Shown in pieces: positions 50,368-58,834 of a stretch of DNA of 64,000 nt. Source of the stretch: Veillonellaceae bacterium (GTDB lineage: Bacteria; Bacillota_C; Negativicutes; UBA1444); the NCBI GenBank assembly GCA_012798135.1, contig JAAZNU010000037.1, positions 62,001 through 126,000 on the forward strand. The letters run 5' to 3'. The notes under the pieces were generated by a model, which had not been told where the DNA came from, did not search any database, and saw nothing but the letters and a program-made list of their open reading frames with translations. Each line of letters starts with the position of its first letter. Positions within the stretch are counted from its first letter, which is position 1. Made by a program: the position numbers and the translations under genes.

Positions 50368-50829
50368 CTATAAAGCCACGTCGACCACCTGGGCGCCAAT
50401 GATCTCGCGCAAACGCTCCGGTGCCACCGGCAGCGCGGAATTCGCCGTGCCGGCGGCGGCATAGACCACATCGTAATCATACAGACCGCGGTCCATACAG
50501 ATCTTCACCGAATTCTCCAGGCCAAACGGGCACACACCGCCCGGTTCAAAGCCGGTCACCCTGATTACGCTGTCGGCGTCGGCAAACTTGACTTTTTTGG
50601 CGCCCATGGCCCGGCCCAGTTTTTTCGCGTCGATTTTACGTCCACCACAGGCCACCACCACCACCGGTTCGCCGTCCGCCAAAAACATCAGGGTCTTGGC
50701 AATCTGCGCCACGGCCACGCCCACAGCCTGGGCGGCCAGTTCCGAGGTGTGGGTGCTTTCCTCGAACAAAAAAATCTTCAGGTCCGGATAAGGCGCAATC
50801 GCCTGTTGAACTCGTTCCAGCGCTGTCAT
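50368..50829 (-). CDS. YbaK/EbsC family aminoacyl-tRNA deacylase-like protein
   Basis: 153 residues. The YbaK/ProX fold is recognised by AQIAKTLMFLADGEPVVVVACGG, IDAKKLGRAMGAKKVKFADAD, and TGFEPGGVCPFGL. Members hydrolyse mischarged tRNAs such as Ala-tRNA-Pro or Cys-tRNA-Pro; this shape fits the freestanding YbaK/ProX group but the exact substrate is not certain. The ATG at 50829 has GGGAGG 6 nt upstream; the longer open frame upstream has no similarity. It is a single-gene unit with its own terminator. A -10-like TACAAT lies about 70 nt upstream. Confidence 0.9.
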   Translation of the reverse strand: MTALERVQQAIAPYPDLKIFLFEESTHTSELAAQAVGVAVAQIAKTLMFLADGEPVVVVACGGRKIDAKKLGRAMGAKKVKFADADSVIRVTGFEPGGVCPFGLENSVKICMDRGLYDYDVVYAAAGTANSALPVAPERLREIIGAQVVDVAL

Positions 50830-50950
50830 GGTTACCTCCCGGTCAAAAAACATGGTTGCGGGCCGCATCCGAAGTTCCGCCGCCCGCCAACAGGTATCAT
50901 TGTACTGCAACAGAAAGAAAAAATCCACCAAGACAGAACCTTGCCGGCTA

Positions 50951-50959
50951 TGTTATACT
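50951..50959 (+). promoter_or_regulatory. Extended -10 promoter element of the DUF1858 gene
   Basis: TGT-TATACT (TG-N-TATACT) forms an extended -10 on the plus strand, about 28 nt before the start codon. No good -35 was found at the usual distance. Confidence 0.5.
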
Positions 50960-50986
50960 ATATACCAAATGAAGGAGGTGTTGTCT

Positions 50987-51184
50987 TTGGCAAAGATCGA
51001 AAAAAGCATGAGCATCATCGATGTAGTGCAAAAATACCCGCAAACCGCCGAAGTGTTCCGTAATTTTGGCATGGGTTGCCTGGGTTGCATTGCTGCCCGG
51101 TTTGAGAATATAGAGCAGGGCGCGTTGGCTCATGGTATCGTCGTGGAAGATCTCATCGCCGATCTGAACAAATCGGTCGAGTAA
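50987..51184 (+). CDS. DUF1858 domain protein
   Basis: 65 residues, starting M(TTG)AKIEKSMSIIDVV. The DUF1858 signature FRNFGMGCLGC is intact, with the CxxC cysteines, and ALAHGI and LIADLN follow. The domain occurs alone or fused to hybrid-cluster or ScdA-like proteins and is thought to bind metal or Fe-S, but the function is unknown. I chose the TTG because GGAGG lies 8 nt upstream; an ATG 18 nt earlier overlaps that ribosome binding site. It is transcribed from its own promoter on the plus strand, convergent to trxA, and shares a bidirectional terminator with it. Confidence 0.85.
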   Translation: MAKIEKSMSIIDVVQKYPQTAEVFRNFGMGCLGCIAARFENIEQGALAHGIVVEDLIADLNKSVE

Positions 51185-51200
51185 CTACTTCCGCTTTGAC

Positions 51201-51252
51201 AACAACTAAAAATCCCGGTTGATCTCTCGATCAACCGGGATTTTTAGTTGTT
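51201..51252. terminator. Bidirectional terminator, 24-bp perfect inverted repeat
   Basis: The arms 51201-51224 and 51229-51252 are exact complements around a 4-nt loop. AT-rich outer ends (AAAAAT/ATTTTT) give T-runs in both directions, serving the DUF1858 gene (plus) and trxA (minus). The right arm overlaps the trxA stop codon. Confidence 0.9.
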
Positions 51253-51574
51253 ACAACTTCGCGCCGACCTTCTCGATAATCTTGTCCTTGGGCATGAACC
51301 CAATCAGGCGGTCGATCTCGGCGCCGTCTTTGAACAGAACCATGGTGGGCAAGCCCTTGATCTCGTATTTTTGCGCCAGGTCACGGTTTTCATCCACGTT
51401 CATTTTCATCACGCTGAGCTTTCCTTCCAGACTCGCCGCCACTTCGTCGAGCAATGGCAGCAGCCGCTGGCAATGGCCGCACCAATTCGCAAAAAAGTCC
51501 AGCAGTACAGGTGTGGGCGATTCCAAAACCATTTCCTTGAAGTTGTCCTTATTCACCACTGTTGCCTTGGCCAT
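51251..51574 (-). CDS. trxA: Thioredoxin with CGHC active site
   Basis: 107 residues, standard thioredoxin length and fold. The active site is WCGHC (Cys32, Cys35) rather than the usual WCGPC; the cis-proline is in KGLPTMVLF near residue 76. A CGHC centre, as in protein disulfide isomerases, is expected to be more oxidising than CGPC. There is no signal peptide, so it should be cytoplasmic. GGAGG lies 9 nt before the ATG. It follows the CoA-binding protein gene by 24 nt and ends in the bidirectional terminator. Confidence 0.92.
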   Translation of the reverse strand: MAKATVVNKDNFKEMVLESPTPVLLDFFANWCGHCQRLLPLLDEVAASLEGKLSVMKMNVDENRDLAQKYEIKGLPTMVLFKDGAEIDRLIGFMPKDKIIEKVGAKL

Positions 51575-51598
51575 GAACGCATTCCTCCTTTTCACTGC

Positions 51599-52006
51599 TT
51601 ACAGATACGGATCGCGTTTGCGCACTTCCACGAGAATGCAGGAACGGTATATGAGATTCAGTTCCGCCTTTTGGGCGGCGGCAACCACATTTTCGCCGTT
51701 GGCGCCGGGTTGCAGCCAGACATTTTTGATGCCGAGCGCGGCACATTCGGCAATGATCGGTTCGCCGACCTTCGGAGGCACGACGAAGTTCACCGCATCC
51801 GGCTTGATCGGCAGCGCCGACAGCGACGGATAGCATTTTTCCCCCAGAACGGTCTCCAGGCCGGGATTGACAGGATAAACCTGATAGCCGGCCTTCTTCA
51901 GAAGCTTGAAAATCTTGTGGCCAAATTTGCTTTCATTGTCGGTAGCGCCGAGCACGGCCCACACTTTTTCCTGCAGCATGGCCTGAATCTGGTCGGTTGT
52001 GTCCAT
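51599..52006 (-). CDS. CoA-binding domain protein (YccU-like)
   Basis: 135 residues of the single-domain CoA-binding Rossmann family. It has VWAVLGATDNESKFGHKIFK near the N-terminus, YPVNPGLETVLGEKCYPSL, NFVVPPK and LQPGANGENVV. Family members bind CoA or nucleotides; no biochemical role is established. AGGAGGTG precedes the start. It is likely co-transcribed with trxA. A link between CoA, thiol redox and the neighbouring thioredoxin is only context. Confidence 0.9.
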   Translation of the reverse strand: MDTTDQIQAMLQEKVWAVLGATDNESKFGHKIFKLLKKAGYQVYPVNPGLETVLGEKCYPSLSALPIKPDAVNFVVPPKVGEPIIAECAALGIKNVWLQPGANGENVVAAAQKAELNLIYRSCILVEVRKRDPYL

Positions 52007-52134
52007 GGCGCACCTCCTGTTGTATTGCGTTCTCTATCTTGTCTTGACACTCTGAATCAAACCGGCGGCGATAGCTTTTCGCCAAAATTCGTTTCGCCTT
52101 GCGTCTCGATAGTCCGGCCTACTCCTTGCGAGCG

Positions 52135-52303
52135 CGAAGCAGATGGGCCTTTATCAACAGCCTGATCCGCATCGTTCCCAGGCTGTTCAGAAAGGTTCAG
52201 ATGCAAGAAACGGCGAGGCTTGCGCCGCGAAGCGTACTGCCTGTACGCGAGCCAGCAAACGCAGCTGTGACGAAGCAGATGGGCCTTTATCAACAGCCTG
52301 ATC
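52135..52303. repeat. Short MITE-like repeat element with direct and inverted repeats
   Basis: In this gene-free stretch a 33-bp sequence occurs twice without change, at 52135-52167 and 52271-52303. The second copy ends a 120-bp unit (52180-52299) flanked by imperfect 16-bp inverted ends: AGGCTGTTCAGAAAGG on the left and the complement of AGGCTGTTGATAAAGG on the right. The layout resembles a small non-autonomous element or REP-like repeat with an extra half copy. A diverged piece also lies at 5940-5964. Confidence 0.65.
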
Positions 52304-52309
52304 GGTGGG

Positions 52310-52972
52310 TTAAAACTTCTTGCTTATATTGTAGGCCGGCAAACATTGCGGGTCAAGCGAGTCCCAGTCATACAGATGGTTCACGTCGTTGACGAGGCGC
52401 AGGATATTGAAGCGCTCGTCGTATTCCACGATGTTCACGGCCGTGTTATCCTGTCGGATGTTCCACAGGTTGTCCAAGCCGATGCCCAGCGCCGAGCACA
52501 GCATCGTCCGGATGGCGCCGCCATGGGTCACTACGGCGATGCATTCCCCTTCGTGGCGATGGCGCAGAGTGGTGATGGCCGCATCGGTCCGCTTCTGCAC
52601 ATCAAAGAATGTCTCACCGCCAGGGATCTCCACCGTGCTGGGCGCCCGAAAGAAATTCTCGATCTCCGCCGACCAGCCGGCGTAAATCTGTTCGTAGTTC
52701 AGCCCTTCCCATTCGCCGAAACAAATTTCCCGGAACTCCGGCATCGCCGTAACCGTCAGCGCGTGGTGCTCCGCTACTTTTTCCGCGGTATAGAAGGCCC
52801 GTTTCAGGTCGCTGCTGTAAATGGCCGAGAACGGTTCCCGGCGCAGCCGCTTCGCCACGCGTTCCGCCTGGCGGATCCCCTCCTCCGAAAGCTCGATGTC
52901 ACTGTGTCCCTGATATTTCAGATTTTTGTTCCATAATGTCTGCCCATGCCGAATAAAGAAAATCGTTGTCAT
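52310..52972 (-). CDS. cobC: Histidine phosphatase family protein, probable alpha-ribazole phosphatase CobC
   Basis: 220 residues. The phosphoglycerate-mutase-like active site is FFIRHGQTLWN near the start, with SSDLKRAFYTAEKVA, FGEWEGLNYEQI and VVTHGGAIRTML near residue 150. It overlaps cobD by 4 nt (ATGA) at the end of the cobalamin operon, so dephosphorylation of alpha-ribazole-5'-phosphate or of adenosylcobalamin-5'-phosphate is the likely role; a general phosphatase is possible. It is the last gene of the operon; a repeat region follows. Confidence 0.88.
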   Translation of the reverse strand: MTTIFFIRHGQTLWNKNLKYQGHSDIELSEEGIRQAERVAKRLRREPFSAIYSSDLKRAFYTAEKVAEHHALTVTAMPEFREICFGEWEGLNYEQIYAGWSAEIENFFRAPSTVEIPGGETFFDVQKRTDAAITTLRHRHEGECIAVVTHGGAIRTMLCSALGIGLDNLWNIRQDNTAVNIVEYDERFNILRLVNDVNHLYDWDSLDPQCLPAYNISKKF

Positions 52973-54075
52973 TGTTTCACTGCTCCACCCCAAATTTGAT
53001 TCAGCGTCGCCAGTAGTCGCCGATTTTTCCCGGCGTCTTTCACGGCGACCCGTATAAAGCATTCCGACAAGCCACTGAAGTTCGCACAGTTGCGGATCAG
53101 AATCCGATGCTCCCGTAGCGCCACCGCGAGTTTCGGCGCAGTCCAGCCGGAACCGGCGATGTCGGCGAGAATGAAATTCACCGCCGGCGGCAAAACCCGA
53201 ACACCCGGAAGCGCCTGCAACCCCTGCCGCAAATTTTCCTTTTCGGCGGCAATGAGTTCCAGCGTCTGCCGCCGATACTGGGCATCCGCCAATCCCACCA
53301 CCCCCGCGACTTGCGCCAGCACATTGACGTTCCAGGGGTCCCGCAGCTTCTTCAGCCGGTCCGCCAGTGCCGGCCGGACCAGCATAAAGCCCAGCCGCAG
53401 CCCCGGTACGGCGAGAAACTTGGTCAGGGAATGCAGAATGATTACATTGTCATATCGGCCGATCAACGTTCGGCAACTCTCTGCGGCCGCCGTCGGCCGG
53501 AAGTCGAGGAACGATTCGTCGAACACGAGGTGCGCGCCGACAGTCGTCGCCCGCTCTATCAGTGGTTCCCATTGCGCACGTTCGAGGACGACCCCGGTCG
53601 GGTTGTTCGGATTGCACAAAAACCAGAGGTCGCCCGGCCGCACCTGACGCGCCAATTCCGCCACATCCGGCGCAAACCCCGCCTGCCGGTCCAGCAGAAC
53701 CTGGTCGCAGGGAATCCCCGCCGCCTGCGCTGCTGACCCGTATTCGCTGAAAGTTGGCGCCGGGACCACCACCCGTCGCGGCGACAAGGCCCGGCACAAC
53801 AGATAGATCAATTCCACTGCGCCATTGCCGGTTTCGATCCAATCCGCCGGAATTCCGTAACAACCGGCGATTGCTTCCCTCAGCTCCATCGCGTCCGGGT
53901 CCGGGTAGCCGGTCACCCGGTCCAGGGAATCGATGAGCGCCTGGCGCACGAGCGGTGACAAACCCAACGGATTGATATTGGCGCTGTAATCCAGAAAATC
54001 GGCGAAGCCGCCGCCGTTGCCGCGCATCGCCGCATAAATGTTGCCGCCGTGCCGGGCGGTTGTTTCCTCGCTCAT
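52969..54075 (-). CDS. cobD: L-threonine-O-3-phosphate decarboxylase CobD
   Basis: 368 residues, PLP-dependent aminotransferase class I/II fold. It starts MSEETTARHGGNIYAA and has DYSANINPLGLSP, YPDPDAMELREAIA, GNGAVELIYLL, NPNNPTG, and the PLP lysine in LHSLTKFLAVPGLRLGF. It yields aminopropanol phosphate for the nucleotide loop. Some relatives are histidinol-phosphate aminotransferases, but position between the threonine kinase gene and cobC favours CobD. GGGAG lies about 9 nt before the ATG; the open frame upstream belongs to another gene. The start is 4 nt after the kinase stop codon. Confidence 0.93.
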   Translation of the reverse strand: MSEETTARHGGNIYAAMRGNGGGFADFLDYSANINPLGLSPLVRQALIDSLDRVTGYPDPDAMELREAIAGCYGIPADWIETGNGAVELIYLLCRALSPRRVVVPAPTFSEYGSAAQAAGIPCDQVLLDRQAGFAPDVAELARQVRPGDLWFLCNPNNPTGVVLERAQWEPLIERATTVGAHLVFDESFLDFRPTAAAESCRTLIGRYDNVIILHSLTKFLAVPGLRLGFMLVRPALADRLKKLRDPWNVNVLAQVAGVVGLADAQYRRQTLELIAAEKENLRQGLQALPGVRVLPPAVNFILADIAGSGWTAPKLAVALREHRILIRNCANFSGLSECFIRVAVKDAGKNRRLLATLNQIWGGAVKQ

Positions 54076-54079
54076 GTGT

Positions 54080-54958
54080 TCAGACTCCCTCAATGATCGA
54101 CAGTCCGCCGCCGACAAGGCGCACCGTGTGAAAATGTCGGACATCCGGGCATTCCCGGCAAATGGCGTCCACGCAGTCCGGCAATCCCTCGGACCTTGCC
54201 GAATCGAACAGCACGCCCAGCACGGTGCCGCTGTGTGCCGCATTGACCCCTGCGGCGCCATACGACCGCGATATCTCTATTATACGCTCCAGGGCCGGTT
54301 TGCACAAAATCGGCTGATTGGCCAGCGCGCTCAGCGTGGCGCCGGCGCCGACCAACGCGGCATCGCCGTTACGGATTCCCAGCTCGACCAGCTGCAAAGC
54401 CCGCTGCACTTCCGGTTCCTTGCGCCGGTTCAGGCTGCCCAGGTCGCTACGCTGGTTGAAATCGATGGTATCGACTTCCCCGCCGGCGTCAAGGACCGCG
54501 ATCGTGATGGGCGGCGGCGTCCCCAGCGACCGTAGGAGTTTTCCCGTCACATGATCGATCTGGGTAATTCCCGGCAAGAAAATCCCGTCGGTCGGTTCGA
54601 TGTCCAGGGCGATCCGGCAGATCTCCGCCGGCTCGATCAACCGCCCCGCCGCCAGGGCTGTCGCCAGACAAGCGGCCGCGATATCCGCACTGCTCGACGC
54701 CATGCCCTTGCCGGCCGGCAATTCCGATTTCACCTCGATCGCAACATCGGCAACGGCGACTCCCAAATAAGCCAAGGTCCGCCGCACCGCTTCCCGGGTC
54801 TTGGGACCGGCCGGCGGCGTAATCCGTGAGGATGGCGACAGCTCCACGGTCACCTGGGAATACAAGTCGACCGGGCAGGTCACCAAAAAATTCAGGCCAT
54901 CGGCGGTTCCCTGGACCAGCTCACCGCAGGAACCCGGACAACGGACGGTTGCTTTCAC
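54080..54958 (-). CDS. pduX: L-threonine kinase (PduX-like GHMP kinase)
   Basis: 292 residues. CPGSCGELVQGTADG at the N-terminus is the PduX signature; the GHMP ATP loop is ELPAGKGMASSSADIAAAC near residue 85, and AAGVNAAHSGTVLG and HTVRLVGGGLS occur near the C-terminus. It makes L-threonine-O-3-phosphate, the substrate of CobD, and the two genes are adjacent. Translation starts at a GTG with GAGG 7 nt upstream. Alternatives in the GHMP family (homoserine or mevalonate kinase) fit the N-terminal motif poorly. Confidence 0.93.
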   Translation of the reverse strand: MKATVRCPGSCGELVQGTADGLNFLVTCPVDLYSQVTVELSPSSRITPPAGPKTREAVRRTLAYLGVAVADVAIEVKSELPAGKGMASSSADIAAACLATALAAGRLIEPAEICRIALDIEPTDGIFLPGITQIDHVTGKLLRSLGTPPPITIAVLDAGGEVDTIDFNQRSDLGSLNRRKEPEVQRALQLVELGIRNGDAALVGAGATLSALANQPILCKPALERIIEISRSYGAAGVNAAHSGTVLGVLFDSARSEGLPDCVDAICRECPDVRHFHTVRLVGGGLSIIEGV

Positions 54959-54967
54959 GAATTCACC

Positions 54968-55735
54968 TCACCATTTCACATAAGACGACAACAGGAACAC
55001 CGCCAAGACCAGCAGTTCAGTCAGCTCCGTGACCGCACCATAGGTATCGCCGGTCATTCCGCCAAGTTTGCCGGTCACCCAATGGCCGAACCGCCAGGCA
55101 AAAACCACGGCGGCCAAAGCCGCCACGATGGCAATGGCGCAGACCAGCGGCCCATTCACGAGCCGGATCACCGCCAGCAACGCCAGCACCGTCGCCAGCG
55201 CCGGCCCCCAGGGAGTTCCGGCATGAAGGGCAAACGCCTTTCCCATTCCTTCCGGCCGGGCGTAGGGAAAGCGCAGAATCGCCAGGATCATGGCGAACCG
55301 GCCGAAAGTCATCATCGAAATCAGCGCCGGCGCCAGCAATGATTCCGGCAGATCGTTCAGCAACGCCCATTTCCACAACAACAATAAAAAAATCGCGATC
55401 ACGCCAAACGAACCGACGCGACTATCCTTCATGATCTCAAGCATCCGTTCCCGCGACCGGCCGGAGAACAGACCGTCCGCCGAATCCATCAGCCCGTCGC
55501 AGTGCAGAGCGCCGGTGATGAAGACGCTCAACGTCACCAGCAAGGTACTGCGCACTGTCCCGGACAGCCAGCCGCCGGTCAGGACGGCGACGAAGGCCAT
55601 CAACGAGCCGGCCAGCAGACCGACCAGCGGAAAAAACTTCACACTGCGGCCAAACAGTCCGTCATCATAGTCTGGATCGTGAAACAACCGAATCCGGGTC
55701 AAAAACTGCAAGGCGGTCACAAATTCACGCTTCAT
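54968..55735 (-). CDS. cobS: Adenosylcobinamide-GDP ribazoletransferase CobS
   Basis: 255 residues, about six membrane segments. It starts MKREFVTALQFLTRIRL and contains ALHCDGLMDSADGLFSGRSRERMLEIMKDSRVG, here the metal-binding aspartate block near residue 85-115, and GGMTGDTYGA near the end. It joins adenosylcobinamide-GDP to alpha-ribazole phosphate. I chose the ATG at 55735 (AAAGGTG upstream); a longer frame overlaps cbiB. It is part of the continuous cobalamin operon. Confidence 0.95.
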   Translation of the reverse strand: MKREFVTALQFLTRIRLFHDPDYDDGLFGRSVKFFPLVGLLAGSLMAFVAVLTGGWLSGTVRSTLLVTLSVFITGALHCDGLMDSADGLFSGRSRERMLEIMKDSRVGSFGVIAIFLLLLWKWALLNDLPESLLAPALISMMTFGRFAMILAILRFPYARPEGMGKAFALHAGTPWGPALATVLALLAVIRLVNGPLVCAIAIVAALAAVVFAWRFGHWVTGKLGGMTGDTYGAVTELTELLVLAVFLLSSYVKW

Positions 55736-55755
55736 TCCGCACACCTTTCTCGAGG

Positions 55756-56733
55756 TCACATTCCCCAGAACCGTTGCCAGCCATAACTCCCCAAAGCGGT
55801 AATCACGACAGCGAACAACAGCGTCACCAGATAAACCAGCGAGGCGGTTTGGGGAATATGGGCCGCCGTCAACGGCTCCAGAGGGTCGCCCATAGTGGCG
55901 CGGTGCGAAGCAATCCCGCCGTAATAGTTCAGTCCGCCAAGTTGCACGTGCAGCGCCCCGGCCACGCCCGCTTCGCTGAGGCCGCTGTTGGGGCTGGGGT
56001 GTTTGGCGGCGTCGCGCCGGATAGCCCGGCAGGCGCCCGCCGCATCCAACCGCAGCAGCCAGGCGGCGGCAACAATCAGCATCGCCGTGACCCGGGCCGG
56101 AATGAAGTTGAATACGTCATCGGTACGGGCGGCGACCATTCCAAAGTCACGGTACCGCTCGTTGCGATAGCCGAGCATCGAATCCATGGTGTTGACGGCC
56201 CGGTACAGGAACGCCAGCGGTACGCCGCCCAGCCAGGCAAAAAACAGTGGCGAGATGATTCCGTCCACGATGTTTTCGGCCATCGTTTCCACCGTTGCCC
56301 GGGTGATTTCGTGCTCGTCGAGTTCCTGCGTATCGCGGCCGACAATCTGGCTGACTAGGCGGCGAGCCGCCGGCAGGTCGCCGGCGAGCAACTGCTCCCG
56401 GATCTCCTGGCCGGATCCGGTCAGGCTACGGGGCGAGATTGTAAACGACAGTAGCAACGCTTCGGCAAAGATCAGCGCCGGCGGCGGCAAAAACCGCGCC
56501 GCCAGCCGCAGCAGTTCCGCCGTCGCCAGATAGGTAACAGCCAGCACCAGAGCGACTAGCAGGGCGCCTTTGATGTTCTTCCAACCGGGCGTATCTTCCA
56601 GCGCCAACAGCCGGCGTTCCAGCCAGGCGATCAGGCGGCCGATCAGCGCCACCGGGTGCAGGTTGGAGCGCGGATCGCCCACCACCAGGTCAAACAGCAG
56701 CGCCAGGGGGTAAACCCACGCCGCGTTGCTCAC
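55756..56733 (-). CDS. cbiB: Adenosylcobinamide-phosphate synthase CbiB
   Basis: 325 residues, several membrane helices. It has LLFDLVVGDPRSNLHPVALIGRLI near the start, ISPRSL, ETMAENIVDGIISPLFFAWLGG near residue 150, TMDSMLGYRNERY and KHPSPNSGLSEAGVAGAL. It attaches aminopropanol phosphate (from CobD) to adenosylcobyric acid. Translation starts at a GTG that overlaps the cbiP stop codon (GTGA). cobS follows 20 nt after its stop. Confidence 0.95.
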   Translation of the reverse strand: MSNAAWVYPLALLFDLVVGDPRSNLHPVALIGRLIAWLERRLLALEDTPGWKNIKGALLVALVLAVTYLATAELLRLAARFLPPPALIFAEALLLSFTISPRSLTGSGQEIREQLLAGDLPAARRLVSQIVGRDTQELDEHEITRATVETMAENIVDGIISPLFFAWLGGVPLAFLYRAVNTMDSMLGYRNERYRDFGMVAARTDDVFNFIPARVTAMLIVAAAWLLRLDAAGACRAIRRDAAKHPSPNSGLSEAGVAGALHVQLGGLNYYGGIASHRATMGDPLEPLTAAHIPQTASLVYLVTLLFAVVITALGSYGWQRFWGM

Positions 56734-58256
56734 GATTCCAGCCCCATGACTTTGTGGACATAGGCCATGTCCAGATTGGCGCGGACCAAGTCCGCCAACC
56801 GATCATAGGCCGCTTCCTTGCGCTGTCGGTAGGGAATGGCAATTTCGGCGGCAGCGGGCAGGCCCTTGCGGCAACGCAGCGCATCCAACAGCGACCGACG
56901 ATAGCCATCGTTGTCAAAGATGCCATGGATATAGGTCCCCATGGCCAGTCCGTCAGCGCTGACGCAGCCGTCGATGAAGTCGACCGCCGCGCCGGAACGC
57001 TGGCGGATCGTAAAGGCCGGCGATACGGGGACGGTGAACTCGGTGCGGCCCATATGAATCTCATAACCGGTCAACGGTCCGTCCACCGGCTCCATACCAA
57101 TCAAAACTCCCGTTGCCATTCCGGCCGTCACCTGATGGGTCACTTTGTCGGCGGCAAAGGTGGTCACGGCGGGGATCAGTCCCAGCCCGTCCAATTCGGC
57201 CAGATCCGATTCCGTATGGAGCGGATCGAGCAACTTCTGCCCCAGCATCTGATAGCCGCCGCAGATGCCGACGACCGGCGTCCCCTGCGCCGCCAGCTCC
57301 CGGATGGCCTGGGCATAGCCTTTGTCTTGCAGATAGAGCAGGTCTTCCGTCGTGTTCTTGCTGCCCGGCAGGATGATCAGGTCCGGCTGGCCGAGGGATT
57401 CCCCCTCGCGCACATAGCGCAGCGAAACGTCCGGTTCCCGCAGCAGCGCATCAAAATCGGTGAAGTTGCTGATCTTCGGCAGCCGCAACACGGCAATCTC
57501 CAGATCCCGCTTCGCTTCGTTCCGCTTGTCGTCCAACGAAACCGAATCCTCGTCGTCGATGCCTATATCCGCCAGATGCGGAATCACGCCGACCACCGGC
57601 TTGCCGGTTTTTTCGAGAATCACGTCGAAAGCCGGCCGCAGCAGGTTGATATCGCCGCGGAACTTGTTGAGGATGATTCCCTGCACCCGGTCCTGTTCTT
57701 CCGGTTCGAGCAGGCTGATCGTGCCGACCACGGAGGCGATGGCGCCGCCCCGGTCGATGTCGGCGATCAGAAATACCGGTGCGTGCAGCATTAACGCAAT
57801 CCGCATGTTTACGATGTCGTTGGCCTTCAGGTTCACTTCCGCCGGACTGCCGGCGCCTTCGACCACCAGGATGTCGAACCGCTCCTGCAGTTCCGCCAGG
57901 CAGTCGCCGATCACACCCAGCAGTTTTTTGCTGTAGCCCGCGTGGTATTCCGACGCGGACATCACGCCGACCGGCCGCCCCATGACGATGACCTGCGAGC
58001 GAGAGTTGCCGGTGGGTTTCAGCAGCACCGGGTTCATCTCGACCGCCGGTTCCAGCCCCGCGGCCTCGGCCTGGGCCACCTGCGCCCGCCCCATCTCGCC
58101 GCCGTTGGGAGTGACATAGGAATTCAGCGCCATATTCTGCGCCTTGAACGGCACCACCCGATAGCCGTCCTGCAGAAAAATCCGGCACAGCGCCGTGGTC
58201 AGGATGCTTTTCCCGACATGGGAGCTGGTCCCCTGAAACATGATCGTCTTGGCCAT
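56730..58256 (-). CDS. cbiP: Cobyric acid synthase CbiP/CobQ
   Basis: 508 residues. The N-terminal MAKTIMFQGTSSHVGKSIL is the dethiobiotin-synthetase-like ATPase domain. NPVLLKPTGNSRSQVIV and DIDRGGAIASVVGT follow. The C-terminal glutamine amidotransferase domain has the nucleophile in VVGICGGYQMLGQ near residue 330. It amidates adenosylcobyrinic a,c-diamide at four sites. The start overlaps the cobU stop codon (TGATG), the stop overlaps cbiB. Confidence 0.96.
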   Translation of the reverse strand: MAKTIMFQGTSSHVGKSILTTALCRIFLQDGYRVVPFKAQNMALNSYVTPNGGEMGRAQVAQAEAAGLEPAVEMNPVLLKPTGNSRSQVIVMGRPVGVMSASEYHAGYSKKLLGVIGDCLAELQERFDILVVEGAGSPAEVNLKANDIVNMRIALMLHAPVFLIADIDRGGAIASVVGTISLLEPEEQDRVQGIILNKFRGDINLLRPAFDVILEKTGKPVVGVIPHLADIGIDDEDSVSLDDKRNEAKRDLEIAVLRLPKISNFTDFDALLREPDVSLRYVREGESLGQPDLIILPGSKNTTEDLLYLQDKGYAQAIRELAAQGTPVVGICGGYQMLGQKLLDPLHTESDLAELDGLGLIPAVTTFAADKVTHQVTAGMATGVLIGMEPVDGPLTGYEIHMGRTEFTVPVSPAFTIRQRSGAAVDFIDGCVSADGLAMGTYIHGIFDNDGYRRSLLDALRCRKGLPAAAEIAIPYRQRKEAAYDRLADLVRANLDMAYVHKVMGLES

Positions 58257-58834
58257 CAAATCATCCCTTCCATGATTGCCAGCGCCTGCCGCTTGATTTC
58301 CACCGGCAGGCCGCAAATGACCCAATACACTTCGGCCGCCGCCTGGGCCGCCTTTTGGTTGACCAGTCCAGCCAGGTCGCGGTATTCCCGGGCCAGCGCA
58401 TTGTCCGGCACGATGCCGTCGCCGACTTCATTGGTCACGAACACTACCGTGCCGGAAAAACGACCCGCCGCCGCGAGCAGCCGGTCCAGCGCCGCCAATA
58501 CCGCTTCGCGGCGCAGCGGTACCGGCGCGTCCTCCGGCTGGGCCAGCAAGGCGTTGCTGGTATAAACCGTCAAGCAGTCAAACAGAATCAGATTGGCCTG
58601 CCCGGCCGCTGCGATGGCAGCAATGGCAGTTTCCGCCTGCATCGGCGCTTCGTAGGTCTGCCATTCGGCCGGCCGCCGTCGTCGGTGCAGGGCCACCCGC
58701 TCGGCCATTTCGCCATCGCCGACCTCGGCCGTGGCGATATAGGCCACCCGCGGCCCCGCCTGCCGGGCGAACTTTTCCGCGAACGCACTCTTGCCGCTGC
58801 GGGCGCCGCCGGTGATCAAAACGATTTTCGCCAT
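58256..58834 (-). CDS. cobU: Bifunctional adenosylcobinamide kinase/guanylyltransferase CobU
   Basis: 192 residues. The P-loop GGARSGKS is at residues 9-16, YIATAEVGDGEM follows, the guanylylated histidine is in VALHRRRRP (His50), and ILFDCLTVYTSN and VTNEVGDGIVPDNALAREYRD complete the family pattern. It phosphorylates adenosylcobinamide and transfers GMP. The start overlaps the cbiA stop codon (TAATG). Longer frames upstream are inside cbiA and were rejected. Confidence 0.95.
   Translation of the reverse strand: MAKIVLITGGARSGKSAFAEKFARQAGPRVAYIATAEVGDGEMAERVALHRRRRPAEWQTYEAPMQAETAIAAIAAAGQANLILFDCLTVYTSNALLAQPEDAPVPLRREAVLAALDRLLAAAGRFSGTVVFVTNEVGDGIVPDNALAREYRDLAGLVNQKAAQAAAEVYWVICGLPVEIKRQALAIMEGMI

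Noticed and set aside
50830..50931. N-terminal extension of the YbaK-like protein
   Set aside because: No similarity to the family, and the GGGAGG site clearly marks the ATG at 50829.
52007..52134. Cobalamin riboswitch or other leader near the cobalamin genes
   Set aside because: This is the downstream end of the operon and no B12-box-like sequence was seen; a riboswitch would be expected beyond the right window edge.
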